A stretch of 64,000 bases of DNA from Halomonas urumqiensis (GCF_003028575.1 NZ_PYUD01000007.1:86558-150557); one strand, 5' to 3'. Numbered from the stretch's first letter, positions 9,296 to 21,861 are shown. The notes: generated from the letters alone by a model not told the origin. Translations and numbers: made by a program.

Positions 9296-12200
9296 TCGGC
9301 ACTTTCCACTGAGATATCAGGCGAGGTCCAGGGACCACGCACGCGATAATGAATTCGGGTCACGCTGTCGATGGCATCACCGAACAGCTTGTCGGCGATG
9401 AACAGTGCGCCGCCAACCACTGGTGCCCCGGCAATTACCGCTGCCAGCGGCAGGTTGCGGCTGATAGGCACTGTGACGCCCAGCCGCTGATCGAGTTCCC
9501 GCCGCGCCAGGTCGACCTGCCCTTCCAGGGTGAAGAAAGTGGCGGGGCCTTCGACCTCGATGGGTCCACGGGTTTCCAGAATCCCACCATACAGGGTGGC
9601 GGCACCGGTGACACTGTCAAAGGCGGTGCCTTGGCCTGTGACGTCAGAGAAATCGAGCCGCAGACGCCTCAACAGGTTGTCGACGTTGAGCAACCCGATG
9701 ACCCGCGCCGAAGGCGAGGCGATGTTGACGAAGCGACCATCGCGAAGTGTCGCCTCGATGCTGCCGCGCGAGCGCTCCAAGGCGAACTGCCAGGGCGCGC
9801 CGGGCCATGCCAATTGGCTCTTCACACGTGTCTCGCCGCTACGGATCGCGGCCGTCTGGCCGAGTCGCTCCATTGCCGTACCGAGGTCACGGCCATCCAG
9901 ATCCAGGCGTGCGCGGGTCAGGCTGCCCTGCGCCCCGGTGGCTTCCCAGACGAGCTCACCACGTGCCGAGATCTCACCCAGCGTCAAGCCGAGCGGGGCG
10001 ATGGTCAAGCGCTCGGGGGTAGAACGCCAGCTCGCGGTCAACGGGCCAAAGCGCTGCCCAGCACGCTCGATATCGGCAATCCGCAGGCGCCCACCGGGCA
10101 GCTGATTCACCCAGCCAGGCAGCGGCTCGGGCTCTGGTGGCGTGGCCAGTTCATCGAAGAGCGACCGACTATTTTCCACCGCTTGATCAGGCACCAGGGC
10201 ATCGAATGACAGCCTGGAAAGCGCAATATCCAAGGGCTCGTCAAGCGTAGGCCGATAGTCGAGCTGGCCCTGCAGCAGGCTACCATCCAGCGCCAGCCGC
10301 CAGCCTCCGCCAGCCTGTGGGCCACCTTCCACCGCCAGCGACCCCAGGCAACGCCCGTCGCTCACCAGGCAATTGGTCTCGAGCCTGACATCCCGCAATA
10401 CCCCCGCCAGTCCGTCACCCGGGGCCGGGCTTGCGCCACTCTCCGAGAGCTCTCTCAGCGCCGCGCCCCAGGCACCAATATCGAGCCTCGGTTGATAGGC
10501 ATTCACCACCCAGCCATCGCCCCCGTGCCATGCATTCCCTGCGGGACGCCCCAGCCATACCTGCCCTTGGCCGATGTCCGAACCGTCACGATCACGCCAG
10601 CGCACACTCAGCTCATCACCCAGGCGCCCGTCCACCCGGCCTTCGCCCAGGTCGACATCCACATGCAGCTCGCGTGGGGTAGCGGCTTGCTTGCCCAACG
10701 GCGAGGGCAAGGCGATGGCCAGACCCTCGAGATCGCTGTGTAGGCTCAGTCGTGTGCCCTGCGCATCCATCGCCAAGCTTCCCTGCCAGGCAAAGCCGCC
10801 GGTGAGCAACGACTCGACGGCGCCTGCTCCGGAGAGATCGGCCACCTGGGACGCTTCGAGCCGCCCGGACATGTCCACCGTTCCCCCCAGGGTGTCGATA
10901 TCGGCGCGAATCGGCCCACCCAGTGCCCGGCCCGAGAGCTCACCACGCAAGCCACCCTGGCGATCACGCTGCTGCCAGGACAGCGCGCCCTGCAGGTTGG
11001 TCAGAGAGAATTCGCTGGGCAGGTGGGTGATCCGCGCAACGTCCACCTCGGTGTCCAGATCGACCTCGAGCGCCTCCGGTTCATCCAGCGGCAATGAGAG
11101 CGCAAGCTCCCCTTCCACCCGGCCCTCGCCACGCCACGCCTCGAGCGCCTCGACCCCAGGAACCGGTATGGCCAGCAGGTAGCTCCTCAGCGCGTCACTG
11201 GTGGCACTGAGCTGGCTCTCGACTTCGAGGCGGTCATCCACCAGGGTGACGCGCCCTTGGCGGGCTTCTACACCCTGGCTTTCGGCGTGATCGACCAGCA
11301 CTTCGAGGTTGGAATCCTCGAGAGCGAGCCTGCCCTGTACGGCCTCAAGCGCAGGCCAGCCCTCGGCGAACGGCAAGCGCCCTTGTTCGAACGCCAGATC
11401 CAGCCCGAACGAGGTCTGGATCCGCTCGGCGCCGCCAGCCAGGGGCACATGCAATCTCAGGCTGCCCTGCGGCACGCGCCCCTGGGCACCATTACCAAGC
11501 CATGCCAACAGTTCATCGCCCATGATGCCGACCGGCAGCCAATCGACCAGGGGGGTATCAATGGCATCCACCCCGCTGAAGTCCAGCGACAGGCCGAAGC
11601 CACCGCGCTGGCCCTTGCCCGCCGACAGCCCGAATTGGCCCGCCACATCCGCCCCCTGCCACTCGGCAGAGAGTTCACGGCCACTGACAACGGTTCGCGG
11701 GCCATCGTAGGACCACGTGACCTCGCCGCTGGCCCTGGTCAGCGTCATCGGCTCAGCAAAGACATTCGGAAAGTTAAGCTGGCTACCCTGGCTCCCCTGG
11801 AAGCGCACGCGACCGGTGAAATCCCTGGCCTCGACCCACATGTCGAAAGGCCCACCGCCAGGTGCTTGTTGCCAGGGAGAGGCCTTGACATCGTGCAGGG
11901 CAACGCGAGCCAGCCACTGCCCCTCATCCAAGCCAAGCCCGAACCCTTCCACGCGGCCTTGTGGATCCAGGGTTGCGACCACGCGATCCAGTGCCTCGGG
12001 CAGCGGCACACGGCTTCGCCATGCGGCAAGCGAGCCGAGGTCGAACCCGCTGGTATTGAGCCACCACCCGCTGCCATCTCCACTGGCGTGCCAGCGCCGC
12101 GGCAGAGGGGGGCCCGATCGCCAATCCAGTTCATCGGGAGCCTGGCCTGCCGGTGTCCTGGCATCACCCTCAAGCCAGGCTTCCCAGCCGTTTTCAGCAC

Positions 12201-13146
12201 GTAGCCATTGGCCACGCGCCTCAAGATCCTCCAGTTCCAGACGGCGCCTCTCCCCCCGTGCATTGTCATGGCTGAGTGCCAGCGCCGAGACGTCAAGGTC
12301 GAGGCGCGCATCGGCAAGTTCGCCCTGCTGCCAACGCCCCCATAGCCGCACATCACCACTCGCTTCATCAAGGCGAATCGGCTCATTGCGCGACAATACC
12401 TCCACCAGGGTGACCAGGCTGTCGAGGTGCATGTCGGCCTTCAGCGCGGCATTGAAATCGCGCAAGCCGCCATCACCGGGCAATACCTCGAGCGCTACCT
12501 GCATGGCGGCTTGAGACTGACCAGCAAGCCATACCTCGCCTTCCAGGTGGGCACGGCGTTGATCTCCCGTCATCAAAAGCCTGGGCGCCTCCAGCACCAC
12601 CTCACGATCCCGGCCATGCAGCACCAGGCGCATGTCATCGACGAAGGCACGCTGGCGCAGCAGTACACCTACCCAGAAATCAAGGCGTTCCAGGTCCAAC
12701 TCGCCCGCGGGGGTAAACTCAGGCGGCAGGCGGGCGGGATCGGGCCAGCGCCAGTTGAGGTTCTCATCCTGATAGAGATGTACGGTCACACCAGACAACC
12801 TGGCGTCCCCCACCACCGGAATGGCCGACCTCAGGCTTTGACGTGTATCCAGGCGCAGGTAGCCACTCTCGACCTCGAGCAGCGGTAGCGCATCGACACC
12901 TTCACGTGAATCGATGGTAAGACCATCAAGGACCAACTGTGGATCGAACCTGGCAAGGCGCGTGTCCAGATCGGCAATGGTCACCAATGCACCGAAACGC
13001 GCCGACAACAGCGATTCAAGCCGCGGTGCAAGGCCGTCGGCAAGCCCAAAAGCCAGACGCACTGCCAGCAGCAGTAACGCCACAAGCCCAAGCAGCAGAG
13101 CCAGCAGCGTCAGTGTCCAGCGAGTCACCAAACGGGTCGGAGACAT
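9292..13146 (-). CDS. yhdP: AsmA-like envelope lipid transport protein YhdP
   Basis: YhdP is a very large inner-membrane protein of the AsmA-like family; in E. coli it works with TamB and YdbH in phospholipid transport to the outer membrane. The 1284-residue protein has a single N-terminal membrane segment (about residues 12-33, leucine-rich) and then a long periplasmic beta-rich region, ending in the conserved AsmA/DUF3971 part with [18 protein letters not shown]. It lies 4 bases after rng and overlaps tldD, the typical rng-yhdP-tldD order. Length agrees with E. coli YhdP (about 1266). Confidence 0.94.
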   Translation of the reverse strand: MSPTRLVTRWTLTLLALLLGLVALLLLAVRLAFGLADGLAPRLESLLSARFGALVTIADLDTRLARFDPQLVLDGLTIDSREGVDALPLLEVESGYLRLDTRQSLRSAIPVVGDARLSGVTVHLYQDENLNWRWPDPARLPPEFTPAGELDLERLDFWVGVLLRQRAFVDDMRLVLHGRDREVVLEAPRLLMTGDQRRAHLEGEVWLAGQSQAAMQVALEVLPGDGGLRDFNAALKADMHLDSLVTLVEVLSRNEPIRLDEASGDVRLWGRWQQGELADARLDLDVSALALSHDNARGERRRLELEDLEARGQWLRAENGWEAWLEGDARTPAGQAPDELDWRSGPPLPRRWHASGDGSGWWLNTSGFDLGSLAAWRSRVPLPEALDRVVATLDPQGRVEGFGLGLDEGQWLARVALHDVKASPWQQAPGGGPFDMWVEARDFTGRVRFQGSQGSQLNFPNVFAEPMTLTRASGEVTWSYDGPRTVVSGRELSAEWQGADVAGQFGLSAGKGQRGGFGLSLDFSGVDAIDTPLVDWLPVGIMGDELLAWLGNGAQGRVPQGSLRLHVPLAGGAERIQTSFGLDLAFEQGRLPFAEGWPALEAVQGRLALEDSNLEVLVDHAESQGVEARQGRVTLVDDRLEVESQLSATSDALRSYLLAIPVPGVEALEAWRGEGRVEGELALSLPLDEPEALEVDLDTEVDVARITHLPSEFSLTNLQGALSWQQRDRQGGLRGELSGRALGGPIRADIDTLGGTVDMSGRLEASQVADLSGAGAVESLLTGGFAWQGSLAMDAQGTRLSLHSDLEGLAIALPSPLGKQAATPRELHVDVDLGEGRVDGRLGDELSVRWRDRDGSDIGQGQVWLGRPAGNAWHGGDGWVVNAYQPRLDIGAWGAALRELSESGASPAPGDGLAGVLRDVRLETNCLVSDGRCLGSLAVEGGPQAGGGWRLALDGSLLQGQLDYRPTLDEPLDIALSRLSFDALVPDQAVENSRSLFDELATPPEPEPLPGWVNQLPGGRLRIADIERAGQRFGPLTASWRSTPERLTIAPLGLTLGEISARGELVWEATGAQGSLTRARLDLDGRDLGTAMERLGQTAAIRSGETRVKSQLAWPGAPWQFALERSRGSIEATLRDGRFVNIASPSARVIGLLNVDNLLRRLRLDFSDVTGQGTAFDSVTGAATLYGGILETRGPIEVEGPATFFTLEGQVDLARRELDQRLGVTVPISRNLPLAAVIAGAPVVGGALFIADKLFGDAIDSVTRIHYRVRGPWTSPDISVESAE

Positions 13147-13150
13147 GGGC

Positions 13151-14614
13151 TCACATCAGCACGATGTCGTACTGCTCCTGGGAGTAGTGGGCCTCGACCT
13201 GGAAACGAATGGGCTTACCGATGAACTCCTCGAGGTCGGCCACCGCCGCGGATTCCTCGTCGAGCAGGCGGTCGACCACCGCCTGGGCGGCCAGCACCAC
13301 GTAGGTTTCGGCGTTGTAGGCACGCTCCTCGCGCAGAATCTCCCGAAATATTTCGTAGCAGACGGTTTCCGGGGTCTTCAGAGTGCCGCGCCCCGAGCAG
13401 GTGGGGCAGGCCTCGCACAGCGTCTGCTCGAGGCTTTCGCGGGTGCGCTTGCGGGTCAGCTGTACCAGGCCAAGCTCGGTCACCCCGGTACACTTGGTCT
13501 TGGCGTGGTCTCGCTCCAACGACTTCTCGAGCATGCGCAACACCTGGCGCTGGTGCTCGGGATCGTCCATGTCGATGAAGTCGATGATGATGATGCCACC
13601 GAGGTTGCGCAGGCGTAGTTGCCTGGCAATGGCGGTGGCGGCCTCGAGGTTGGTCTTGAAGATGGTTTCCTCGAGGTTGCGATGCCCCACGTAACCACCG
13701 GTATTGACGTCGATGGTGGTCATCGCCTCGGTAGGATCGATCACCAGGTAGCCACCCGACTTGAGCTGGACCTTGCGCCCGAGTGCTTTCTGGATCTCGT
13801 CCTCGACGCTGTAGAGGTCGAAGATCGGGCGTTCGCCCGCATAGTGTTCGATGCGTTCGGCGGCACCCGGCATGAACTCCTCGGAGAATTCCAGCAACTT
13901 GACGTAATTCTCGCGCGAGTCGATGCGCACCTTCTCGATTTCGTCGCGCATCACGTCACGCAGGATACGCATGAACAGCGGCAGGTCGTCGTAGATGACA
14001 CTGGGCGCCGGGGCCGTGACCTTGCGCTCGCCAACCTTGCGCCACAAGCGCAGCAGGAAGTGCATGTCGCCATGGAGCTCATCGAGGCCCACGCCTTCGG
14101 CGGCGGTGCGCACGATGAAGCCCCCGGACACCTCCAGGGTCTGCTGCTGCTGGGCGGTATCGATCAAGGCACGCAGGCGTTCGCGCTCTGCATCGTCCTC
14201 GATGCGCTGGGAGACACCATGATGAGGCGCATCGGGCATGTAGACCAGATAGCGGGAAGGGACCGACAGGTGGGTGGTCAAGCGCGCGCCCTTGGTACCA
14301 ATCGGGTCCTTGGTGACCTGCACCACCAGCGCCTGTCCTTCATGAAGCAGATGGCCGATGGAGAGCTGCTCATCGGTCGGCGTACCGGGCGGCATCACCT
14401 CATGGGCGTGAATGAACGCGGCCCGGTCGAGGCCAATGTCGACGAACGCCGCCTGCATGCCCGGCAGCACACGCACCACCTTGCCCTTGTAGATATTGCC
14501 GACGATGCCACGCCGTCGGCTGCGTTCGATGAAGGCTTCCTGCAGCACACCGTTCTCGACCACCGCCACCCGGGTTTCCATCGGCGTCAGGTTGATGAGT
14601 ACTTCACCGCTCAT
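13151..14614 (-). CDS. rng: Ribonuclease G
   Basis: RNase G is an endoribonuclease that matures the 5' end of 16S rRNA and cleaves some mRNAs. The 487-residue protein has the S1 domain (IVGNIYKGKVVRVLPGMQAAFVDIG, residues about 37-61), catalytic aspartates D302 (TTIDVNTGG) and D345 (IIIIDFIDM), and the zinc-link CPTC at 403-406. It lacks the long C-terminal scaffold of RNase E. It stands between maf and yhdP as in E. coli. Confidence 0.96.
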   Translation of the reverse strand: MSGEVLINLTPMETRVAVVENGVLQEAFIERSRRRGIVGNIYKGKVVRVLPGMQAAFVDIGLDRAAFIHAHEVMPPGTPTDEQLSIGHLLHEGQALVVQVTKDPIGTKGARLTTHLSVPSRYLVYMPDAPHHGVSQRIEDDAERERLRALIDTAQQQQTLEVSGGFIVRTAAEGVGLDELHGDMHFLLRLWRKVGERKVTAPAPSVIYDDLPLFMRILRDVMRDEIEKVRIDSRENYVKLLEFSEEFMPGAAERIEHYAGERPIFDLYSVEDEIQKALGRKVQLKSGGYLVIDPTEAMTTIDVNTGGYVGHRNLEETIFKTNLEAATAIARQLRLRNLGGIIIIDFIDMDDPEHQRQVLRMLEKSLERDHAKTKCTGVTELGLVQLTRKRTRESLEQTLCEACPTCSGRGTLKTPETVCYEIFREILREERAYNAETYVVLAAQAVVDRLLDEESAAVADLEEFIGKPIRFQVEAHYSQEQYDIVLM

Positions 14615-14691
14615 GCAGAAATCCTTGTCCAGAATCGTCTTGAATCATTATGTCATAGCGCAGCCGGCCATGGACCGGTGTTGGCTCTGGC

Positions 14692-15300
14692 TCAGCGAGG
14701 CGGCACCCGACGCCCCTGCCAGATGGGCACACCCTGACGCGACAATAGCGCGGCTGTCTCGAACAACGGTAGCCCGACCACCGCTGAATGGCTGCCTTCG
14801 ATACGCTCGACGAACACTGCGGCAAAACCCTGGATCGCGTAGCCGCCCGCCTTGCCTTCTGGCTCTCCCGTCACCCAGTAGGCACTGATCTCGTCAGCCG
14901 AGATGGCACGCATCCACACCCGGGTGGTCACGCAGATGTCGAGTACGCCACAAGGGCCAGTCACGGCGACCGCGGTCAACACCTGGTGCTCACGGCCAGC
15001 CAGCCGTGCCAGCATGCGCGCTGCGTGCTCTCGCCCCGCAGGCTTGCCGAGTATTTCGCCCTCACACACTACTGCGGTGTCTGAGCCAAGCGTAGGTAGC
15101 TCGCTTGCCGGGGCACCTGCCAAGGCCTTTTCGCGCGCCAGTCGTGTGACATAGGCCATGGGGCATTCATCGGCCAGCGGCGACTCATCGATATCGACAG
15201 GATTCACCGCCACCGACACCCCGATCGATGCCAGCAGGTCTCGGCGGCGAGGCGATGCGGAGGCGAGGCAAAGCACTGCCGAGGAGGGGTCGGTGGTCAT
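14692..15300 (-). CDS. maf: Maf-family nucleoside triphosphate pyrophosphatase
   Basis: Maf proteins hydrolyse dTTP/UTP or modified nucleotides to limit their incorporation. The 202-residue protein contains the family signature SASPRR at residues 14-19 and the later GSDTAVVCEGEILGKP. Its place between mreD and rng is that of E. coli yhdE. The start at 15300 is chosen because a GGAG lies about eight bases upstream; the frame is open to 15360, but that would overlap mreD. Substrate (dTTP/UTP subfamily) is inferred from context. Confidence 0.92.
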   Translation of the reverse strand: MTTDPSSAVLCLASASPRRRDLLASIGVSVAVNPVDIDESPLADECPMAYVTRLAREKALAGAPASELPTLGSDTAVVCEGEILGKPAGREHAARMLARLAGREHQVLTAVAVTGPCGVLDICVTTRVWMRAISADEISAYWVTGEPEGKAGGYAIQGFAAVFVERIEGSHSAVVGLPLFETAALLSRQGVPIWQGRRVPPR

Positions 15301-15313
15301 CAAGGACTCCGGT

Positions 15314-15802
15314 TCAATCACGGGCAAGTCGGCGACCAAGCGCCTCGAACAGCGTGGCAAGCCATGGCCACAGGACAGCGCCGATCAGCGAAGGTAGCAG
15401 GAACGACAAATGGATCGAAAATGGCCCCAGCAGGGTACGCAGCCACTGCTCGACGAGCTGAACGGTGCCGAGCAGCACCAGGATCAGCACCGCCTGCTGC
15501 ACCAGGGAGTAGGCACGGAAGCGCGGATAGACAAGCGCACACAGAAACGCCAGCAGCGACAGCGTCAAGGCATTCTGGCCAAGGGTGGAGCCTTCGATCA
15601 GATCCACCAGGATGCCCAGCACGAACCCATGGAAGACCCCGACGCGGTGCGGCGCCTTCATGCACCAATAAATCAGCATCAGGCCGAGCCAATCGGGTCG
15701 CCAGATCTGCCAGCCATCCGCCAGCGGCATGACCTGAAGGCACAGCGCCATCAACAGGCAGAACCATATCCACGGCAGGCTTGCGGGAGAAGTCGTGGCC
15801 AT
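15314..15802 (-). CDS. mreD: Rod shape-determining protein MreD
   Basis: MreD is a small integral membrane component of the elongasome. The 162-residue product starting MATTSPASLPW is almost entirely hydrophobic, with about five or six predicted membrane helices. Its ATG overlaps the mreC stop by one base (TGATG), so the two are coupled. A longer frame to 15883 lies inside mreC and is rejected. Assignment is by hydrophobicity, length and the mreBCD order. Confidence 0.92.
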   Translation of the reverse strand: MATTSPASLPWIWFCLLMALCLQVMPLADGWQIWRPDWLGLMLIYWCMKAPHRVGVFHGFVLGILVDLIEGSTLGQNALTLSLLAFLCALVYPRFRAYSLVQQAVLILVLLGTVQLVEQWLRTLLGPFSIHLSFLLPSLIGAVLWPWLATLFEALGRRLARD

Positions 15803-16725
15803 CAACGCGTCTCCTCGTTCACCGGCAGACCGATCAGTGCGCGAGCGGCATCGATGGCCTCGCGTGACAACTCGAGATCCCAACCCTCATCATCCACCTC
15901 GGGCACGGGGGGCGGAAACAGCAACAGGAAATGGCGAGAGCGCTGCAGCTGCGCAATCGGCGTCGCGGTCACGCGGGCGAAGGGCTGGCCAGGATCATGC
16001 ACCACCTCCGCGACGCGAGCCACCGGATAACCTGCAGGGAAGCGCCCCGCCATACCGGACGTCACCAGCAGATCGCCCTCGCGGATATCGGCGGTATCGG
16101 GGACATGCATGACCGTCAGTGCATCGTAGCTCCCGCCGCCCTGGGCGATGAAACGCAATCCGTTGCGGTTGACCTGCACCGGTAGCGCATGGCTGGCATC
16201 GGCCAGCAGCAACACACGACTGGAGTAGGCCGAGACCGCCGTGATCTGCCCGACAAGTCCCGAGGCATCCATCACCGGCTGCCCGACATAGGCGCCATCG
16301 CGGCGGCCACGATCAATGACCATCTGGTGAGCGAACGGGTCAGGATCCAGCGACAGCAACTCGGCGGTGATGAACGGCACGTCGCGCTGGTCAGCCGCGG
16401 AGAGCAACTCGCGCAGACGCACATTCTCGGCGGTGAGACTGGCCATGCGCTGCACGCGGTGAGAAAGCGTCAGAATCTGTTCTCGCAGGCGTCGATTCTC
16501 ATCGACCAGCGCCCGCTGGTCGGAAAGGGCCAGCGATCCCCAGTTGAGGACATCGCTGGGCACGCTGACCAAGCGTTGGATCGGTGCCACCACCGTGGAG
16601 AGTTGGGCACGGACACTCTCCATGCGCGTGAAGCGCGATTCGGCAAACATCAGCGCCACGGCGGCCAGCGCACACAACAGCATGCGGTAGCCTGGCAGCG
16701 GTCCATGCGAGAAAAGCGGTTTAAT
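15802..16725 (-). CDS. mreC: Cell shape-determining protein MreC (probable AUU start)
   Basis: MreC is a bitopic inner-membrane scaffold that links MreB and the peptidoglycan synthases. The frame has a membrane segment, a coiled coil (about residues 60-95) and the beta-rich MreC domain with GRRDGAYVGQPV and LLLADASHALPVQV. The first ATG is at 16683, but the in-frame codons just upstream encode KPLFSHGPLPGYR, which matches the conserved MreC N-terminus (KPxFxxGP). The codon before that K is ATT (16725-16723), with GGGGG at 16736-16732 as ribosome binding site. No ATG, GTG or TTG exists between it and the in-frame TGA at 16743-16741. I take ATT as the start; the ATG at 16683 would drop 14 residues. 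Confidence 0.9.
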   Translation of the reverse strand: MKPLFSHGPLPGYRMLLCALAAVALMFAESRFTRMESVRAQLSTVVAPIQRLVSVPSDVLNWGSLALSDQRALVDENRRLREQILTLSHRVQRMASLTAENVRLRELLSAADQRDVPFITAELLSLDPDPFAHQMVIDRGRRDGAYVGQPVMDASGLVGQITAVSAYSSRVLLLADASHALPVQVNRNGLRFIAQGGGSYDALTVMHVPDTADIREGDLLVTSGMAGRFPAGYPVARVAEVVHDPGQPFARVTATPIAQLQRSRHFLLLFPPPVPEVDDEGWDLELSREAIDAARALIGLPVNEETR

Positions 16726-16757
16726 GATCGACCCCCTGCATCAGGCGAGCGGTGCCG

Positions 16758-17807
<1,050 letters not shown>

Positions 17808-17967
17808 CTAGTGCAGTCCGGGAACCCTGTGCGGATGCAAACGGTATCACCGTGCCCCCCCAGCAGCAAGCAGAAGCCATGCGAGAGACACACCCGGCGG
17901 GCCTGCCAGCCCGGCACCGGATGTGGTACCTTTTGCGTTTTGCTTCCTCTTCCTAGGACATTCGATC

Positions 17968-18255
17968 ATGGCGATTGAACACGCTGACGTTCTCAGGGCC
18001 GCCCACCTCGCCAGGCTCGGCCTCTCCGATGGCGACGCCGCCCACTACCTGGACGACCTCGGCCGCATTCTCGAGATGGTCGACCAACTGCAGGGGCTGG
18101 ACACCGAAGGGGTCGCCCCGCTCGCCCACCCGCTCGATGCCACCCAGCGGCTGCGCGCTGACGAAGTCACCGAGAGCAACCAGCGCGAGCGTTTCCAGCG
18201 CTGCGCCCCGGCAGTCGAACAGGGCCTCTACCTGGTACCCCGCGTCGTCGAATGA
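17968..18255 (+). CDS. gatC: Asp-tRNA(Asn)/Glu-tRNA(Gln) amidotransferase subunit C
   Basis: GatC is the small subunit of the GatCAB amidotransferase, wrapping the GatA-GatB interface. The 95-residue protein begins [19 protein letters not shown] and ends with [20 protein letters not shown], matching the family. The frame is open to 17923, but the ATG at 17968 follows TAGGA and fits the conserved start. It is first in gatC-gatA-gatB. GatCAB indicates that Asn-tRNA and/or Gln-tRNA is made by transamidation in this organism. Confidence 0.94.
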   Translation: MAIEHADVLRAAHLARLGLSDGDAAHYLDDLGRILEMVDQLQGLDTEGVAPLAHPLDATQRLRADEVTESNQRERFQRCAPAVEQGLYLVPRVVE

Positions 18256-18324
18256 CCGACGCGCCGGGCATGCCGTCCCCGCGACCGACCCGATGGAATC
18301 AACGCCTAATGGAGCCCCCGGCCC

Positions 18325-19785
18325 ATGCATGACAAGACACTGAGCGAACTCGCCGGCGCCATGGCCAACGGCGAGTTTTCAAGCCGCGAGCTGACCGATC
18401 ACCTGCTCGCCCGCATCGAGCGACTGGATGGCGACCTCAACAGCCTGATCACCGTCACCTCCGATCAAGCGCGCACCGCCGCCGATGCCGCCGACGCCGC
18501 CCGCTCTCGCGGAGAGACCGGCCCGCTGACCGGCCTGCCGCTAGCCATCAAGGATCTGTTCTGCACTGAAGGCGTGCGCACCACGGCAGGCTCCAGGATG
18601 CTCGGCGATTTCGTCGCCCCCTATGACGCCACCGTGGTCGCAAAGCTCAAGGCCAGCGGCACCGTGAGCCTTGGCAAGGCCAATATGGATGAGTTCGCCA
18701 TGGGCTCCTCCAACGAGAACAGCCACTTCGGCGCGGTGAAGAACCCCTGGGACCAAAACGCCGTACCCGGCGGCTCCTCGGGCGGCAGCGCCGCCGCGGT
18801 GGCTGCCGGCCTGGTACCCGCGGCCATGGGCACCGACACCGGCGGCTCGATTCGTCAGCCGGCGGCGTTCTGCGGCATCACCGGCCTCAAGCCCACCTAC
18901 GGACGCGTGTCGCGCTACGGCATCATCGCCTACGCCTCGAGCCTCGACCAGGCCGGCCCCATGGCGCGCACCGCCGAGGACTGCGCCCTGCTGCTCAACG
19001 CCATCGCCGGCCACGACCCGCGCGACTCAACATCGGTCTCGCGCGGCGTACCCAACTACACCGAGGAACTCGCCGCACCGCTTGCCGGGCTCAAGATCGG
19101 CCTGCCCCGGGAATATTTCGGCGATGGCCTGGACCCGGCGGTGGAAGCCGCCACCCGCGACGCGATCAAGGTGTTCGAATCGCTCGGTGCCAGCGTGCGC
19201 GAGGTCAGCCTGCCGCATACCCACTACGCGATACCGGCCTATTACGTGATCGCCCCGGCGGAGGCTTCCTCGAACCTGTCACGCTATGACGGCGTGCGCT
19301 TCGGTCACCGCTGCGAGGCCCCGAGCGATCTCATCGACCTCTACAAGCGCAGCCGGGCGGAAGGTTTCGGCGAAGAGGTCAAGCGGCGCATTCTGATCGG
19401 CACCCACACGCTCTCGGAAGGCTTCTTCGACGCCTACTACACCAAGGCCCAGCAGGTTCGCCGGCTGATACGACAAGATTTCCTGGATGCCTTCGAGGAA
19501 GTCGACGTGCTGATGGGGCCGACATCGCCCACCCCGGCCTTCGACCTTGGCGCCAACAAGGATCCAGTCTCGATGTACCTGCAGGACATCTACACCATTG
19601 CCGTCAACCTGGCGGGAATTCCCGGCATCAGCGTGCCGGCTGGCTTCGTCTCGGGTCGCCCGGTGGGCCTGCAGATCCTCGGCACCCATTTCGCCGAGGC
19701 CCGGCTTCTCAACGTCGCCCACCAGTTCCAGCAGGCCACCGACTGGCACCAACGTCGGCCGGCCATCGCCGAGGAGACACGCTGA
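18325..19785 (+). CDS. gatA: Asp-tRNA(Asn)/Glu-tRNA(Gln) amidotransferase subunit A
   Basis: GatA is the glutaminase subunit that releases ammonia for transamidation of misacylated tRNA. It belongs to the amidase-signature family; the Lys-Ser-Ser triad can be placed at K76 (LAIKDLF), S151 (PGGSSGGS) and S175 ([10 protein letters not shown]). At 486 residues it has the normal length. The gene follows gatC by 69 bases and its stop overlaps the gatB start by one base. Confidence 0.97.
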   Translation: MHDKTLSELAGAMANGEFSSRELTDHLLARIERLDGDLNSLITVTSDQARTAADAADAARSRGETGPLTGLPLAIKDLFCTEGVRTTAGSRMLGDFVAPYDATVVAKLKASGTVSLGKANMDEFAMGSSNENSHFGAVKNPWDQNAVPGGSSGGSAAAVAAGLVPAAMGTDTGGSIRQPAAFCGITGLKPTYGRVSRYGIIAYASSLDQAGPMARTAEDCALLLNAIAGHDPRDSTSVSRGVPNYTEELAAPLAGLKIGLPREYFGDGLDPAVEAATRDAIKVFESLGASVREVSLPHTHYAIPAYYVIAPAEASSNLSRYDGVRFGHRCEAPSDLIDLYKRSRAEGFGEEVKRRILIGTHTLSEGFFDAYYTKAQQVRRLIRQDFLDAFEEVDVLMGPTSPTPAFDLGANKDPVSMYLQDIYTIAVNLAGIPGISVPAGFVSGRPVGLQILGTHFAEARLLNVAHQFQQATDWHQRRPAIAEETR

Positions 19786-21254
19786 TGCAATGGGAAACCG
19801 TGATCGGGCTTGAAGTCCACGTCCAGCTTGCCACCCGTTCGAAGATCTTCTCGGGCGCTTCCACCGCCTTCGGTGCCGAGCCCAACACCCAGGCCTGCGC
19901 CGTCGACCTGGGCATGCCCGGCGTGCTGCCGGTGCTCAACGAGTCTGCCGTGGCCATGGCGGTGCAGTTCGGCCTGGCGATCCACGCCGATATCCCGGAA
20001 GTCTCGGTGTTCGACCGCAAGAACTACTTCTACCCCGACCTGCCCAAGGGCTACCAGACCAGCCAGATGTACCACCCTATCGTCGGCGCGGGCGAGGTGG
20101 AGATCACCCTGGAAGACGGCGACACCAAGCGCATCCGCGTGCATCACGCGCATCTCGAGGAGGACGCCGGCAAGTCGCTGCATGAATCGTTCTCCGATGG
20201 CATGGGGCACGCCATGACCGGCATCGACCTGAACCGTGCCGGTACTCCGCTGCTGGAGATCGTCTCCGAACCCGACATGCGCTCGGCCAAGGAAGCCGCT
20301 GCTTATCTCAAGGCGATCCATTCCATCGTCACTTACCTCGGCATCAGCGACGGCAACATGGCCGAGGGCTCGATGCGCTGTGACGTCAACGTCTCGGTGC
20401 GCCCCCGCGGGCAGGAGCGCCTGGGCACACGCGCCGAGATCAAGAACGTCAACTCCTTCCGTTTCGTCGAGCGCGCCATCGCCTTCGAGGTCGAGCGCCA
20501 GATCGAGCTGCTCGAGGATGGCGCGGAAGTGGTGCAGGAGACCCGCCTGTTTGACCCCGAGCGCGACGAGACCCGTAGCATGCGCACCAAGGAGGAAGCC
20601 AACGACTACCGCTACTTCCCCTGCCCCGACCTGCTGCCGGTGGTGCTCGACGACGCTTATGTCGACCACCTGCGCGACAACCTGCCGGAGCTGCCAGCCG
20701 ACAAGCGTGCGCGCTTCGAGCACGAGCTTGGCCTCTCCACCTATGATGCCAGCGTGCTCTCGGCCAGCCGCGACATGGCCGAGTACTTCGAGCAGGTCAA
20801 GGCGGTGTGTGGTGATGCCAAGCAGGCCGCCAACTGGGTGCAGGGCGAGTTGTCCGGCGCGCTGAACCGCGAGGGGCTGTCGATCGCCAACAGCCCGGTG
20901 TCCGCCAAGCAGCTCGGCGAGCTGATCAGCCGGGTGATCGATGACACCATCAACGGCAAGGCCGCCAAGCAGGTCTTCCAGGCGCTGTGGAATGGTGAGG
21001 GCGACAGCGCCGATGCGGTGATCGAGACCAAGGGTCTCAAGCAGGTCACCGACAGTGGCGCGATCGAGGCGATGATCGACCAGGTGATTGCCGAAAGCCC
21101 CGGACAGGTCGCCCAGTACCGCGATGCCGAGCCCGACAAGCGTGGCAAGATGATCGGCTATTTCGTCGGCCAGGTGATGAAAGCCTCACGCGGCACCGCC
21201 AACCCCCAGCAGGTCAACGCCCTGCTGAAGGAAAAGCTCGACGCGCTGTGCTGA
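19785..21254 (+). CDS. gatB: Asp-tRNA(Asn)/Glu-tRNA(Gln) amidotransferase subunit B
   Basis: GatB phosphorylates and amidates the tRNA-bound Asp or Glu with ammonia from GatA. The 489-residue protein opens [15 protein letters not shown], has the GatB signature [13 protein letters not shown] and the C-terminal YqeY-like helical tail that binds tRNA ([10 protein letters not shown] at the end). Start and stop overlaps with gatA indicate one operon. Confidence 0.97.
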   Translation: MQWETVIGLEVHVQLATRSKIFSGASTAFGAEPNTQACAVDLGMPGVLPVLNESAVAMAVQFGLAIHADIPEVSVFDRKNYFYPDLPKGYQTSQMYHPIVGAGEVEITLEDGDTKRIRVHHAHLEEDAGKSLHESFSDGMGHAMTGIDLNRAGTPLLEIVSEPDMRSAKEAAAYLKAIHSIVTYLGISDGNMAEGSMRCDVNVSVRPRGQERLGTRAEIKNVNSFRFVERAIAFEVERQIELLEDGAEVVQETRLFDPERDETRSMRTKEEANDYRYFPCPDLLPVVLDDAYVDHLRDNLPELPADKRARFEHELGLSTYDASVLSASRDMAEYFEQVKAVCGDAKQAANWVQGELSGALNREGLSIANSPVSAKQLGELISRVIDDTINGKAAKQVFQALWNGEGDSADAVIETKGLKQVTDSGAIEAMIDQVIAESPGQVAQYRDAEPDKRGKMIGYFVGQVMKASRGTANPQQVNALLKEKLDALC

Positions 21255-21302
21255 GCCTGCATGCACGAAAACGGCGCCACACGCATCGGGAGGAACGCGG
21301 AA

Positions 21303-21854
21303 ATGTCGGATGATGTCGGCGCGCGGCTGCGCGCCCTGCGCACGCTACGCGGCATTTCCCAGCGCGAGCTCGCCAAGCGCTGTGGCGTCACTCACTCGAG
21401 CCTGTCGCTGATCGAACAGGGCAAGGTAAGCCCCTCGGTCAGCTCGCTGAAGAAGATCCTCGACGCCATTCCGATGAGTGTCGGGGACTTCTTCACCATG
21501 GATCTTGAAAGCGGCCGCCAGGTGTTCTATACCGGCGACGATCTCGCCGATGTCGGCTCGGGTGATGTCATCTACAAATTGGTGGGGGCGGATCGTCGCG
21601 ACCGCGCGCTCGGCTTCATGATCGAGACCTACCCTCCCGGCGCCGACACCGGCCGCGAGATGATCACCCACCAGGGTGAGGAAGCCGGCGTGGTGCTGGA
21701 AGGCCAGATCGAGATCACCATCGGCGCCGAATCGCGCCTGCTCGGCCCCGGCGAGGCCTATTACTTCGAGACCAACATTCCCCACCGCTTCCGTAATCCA
21801 GGCGACACCCCGTGCCGCCTGGTCAGTTGCGCCACGCCCGCTAGGGCATTCTGA
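21303..21854 (+). CDS. puuR: PuuR-like cupin-domain XRE transcriptional regulator
   Basis: The 183-residue protein has an N-terminal XRE helix-turn-helix (about residues 7-60, with THSSLSLIEQGKVSPSVSSLKKIL) and a C-terminal cupin with HQGEEAGVVLEGQIEI and IPHRFRNPG. This architecture and wording closely match E. coli PuuR, the repressor of the putrescine-utilisation genes that responds to putrescine. The ATG at 21303 has GGGAGGA 9-10 bases upstream; an earlier ATG at 21261 is less well placed. It follows gatB by 48 bases with no visible terminator and leads into the amine-catabolism region, so it probably controls those genes. Confidence 0.88.
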   Translation: MSDDVGARLRALRTLRGISQRELAKRCGVTHSSLSLIEQGKVSPSVSSLKKILDAIPMSVGDFFTMDLESGRQVFYTGDDLADVGSGDVIYKLVGADRRDRALGFMIETYPPGADTGREMITHQGEEAGVVLEGQIEITIGAESRLLGPGEAYYFETNIPHRFRNPGDTPCRLVSCATPARAF

Positions 21855-21861
21855 GGCCACC

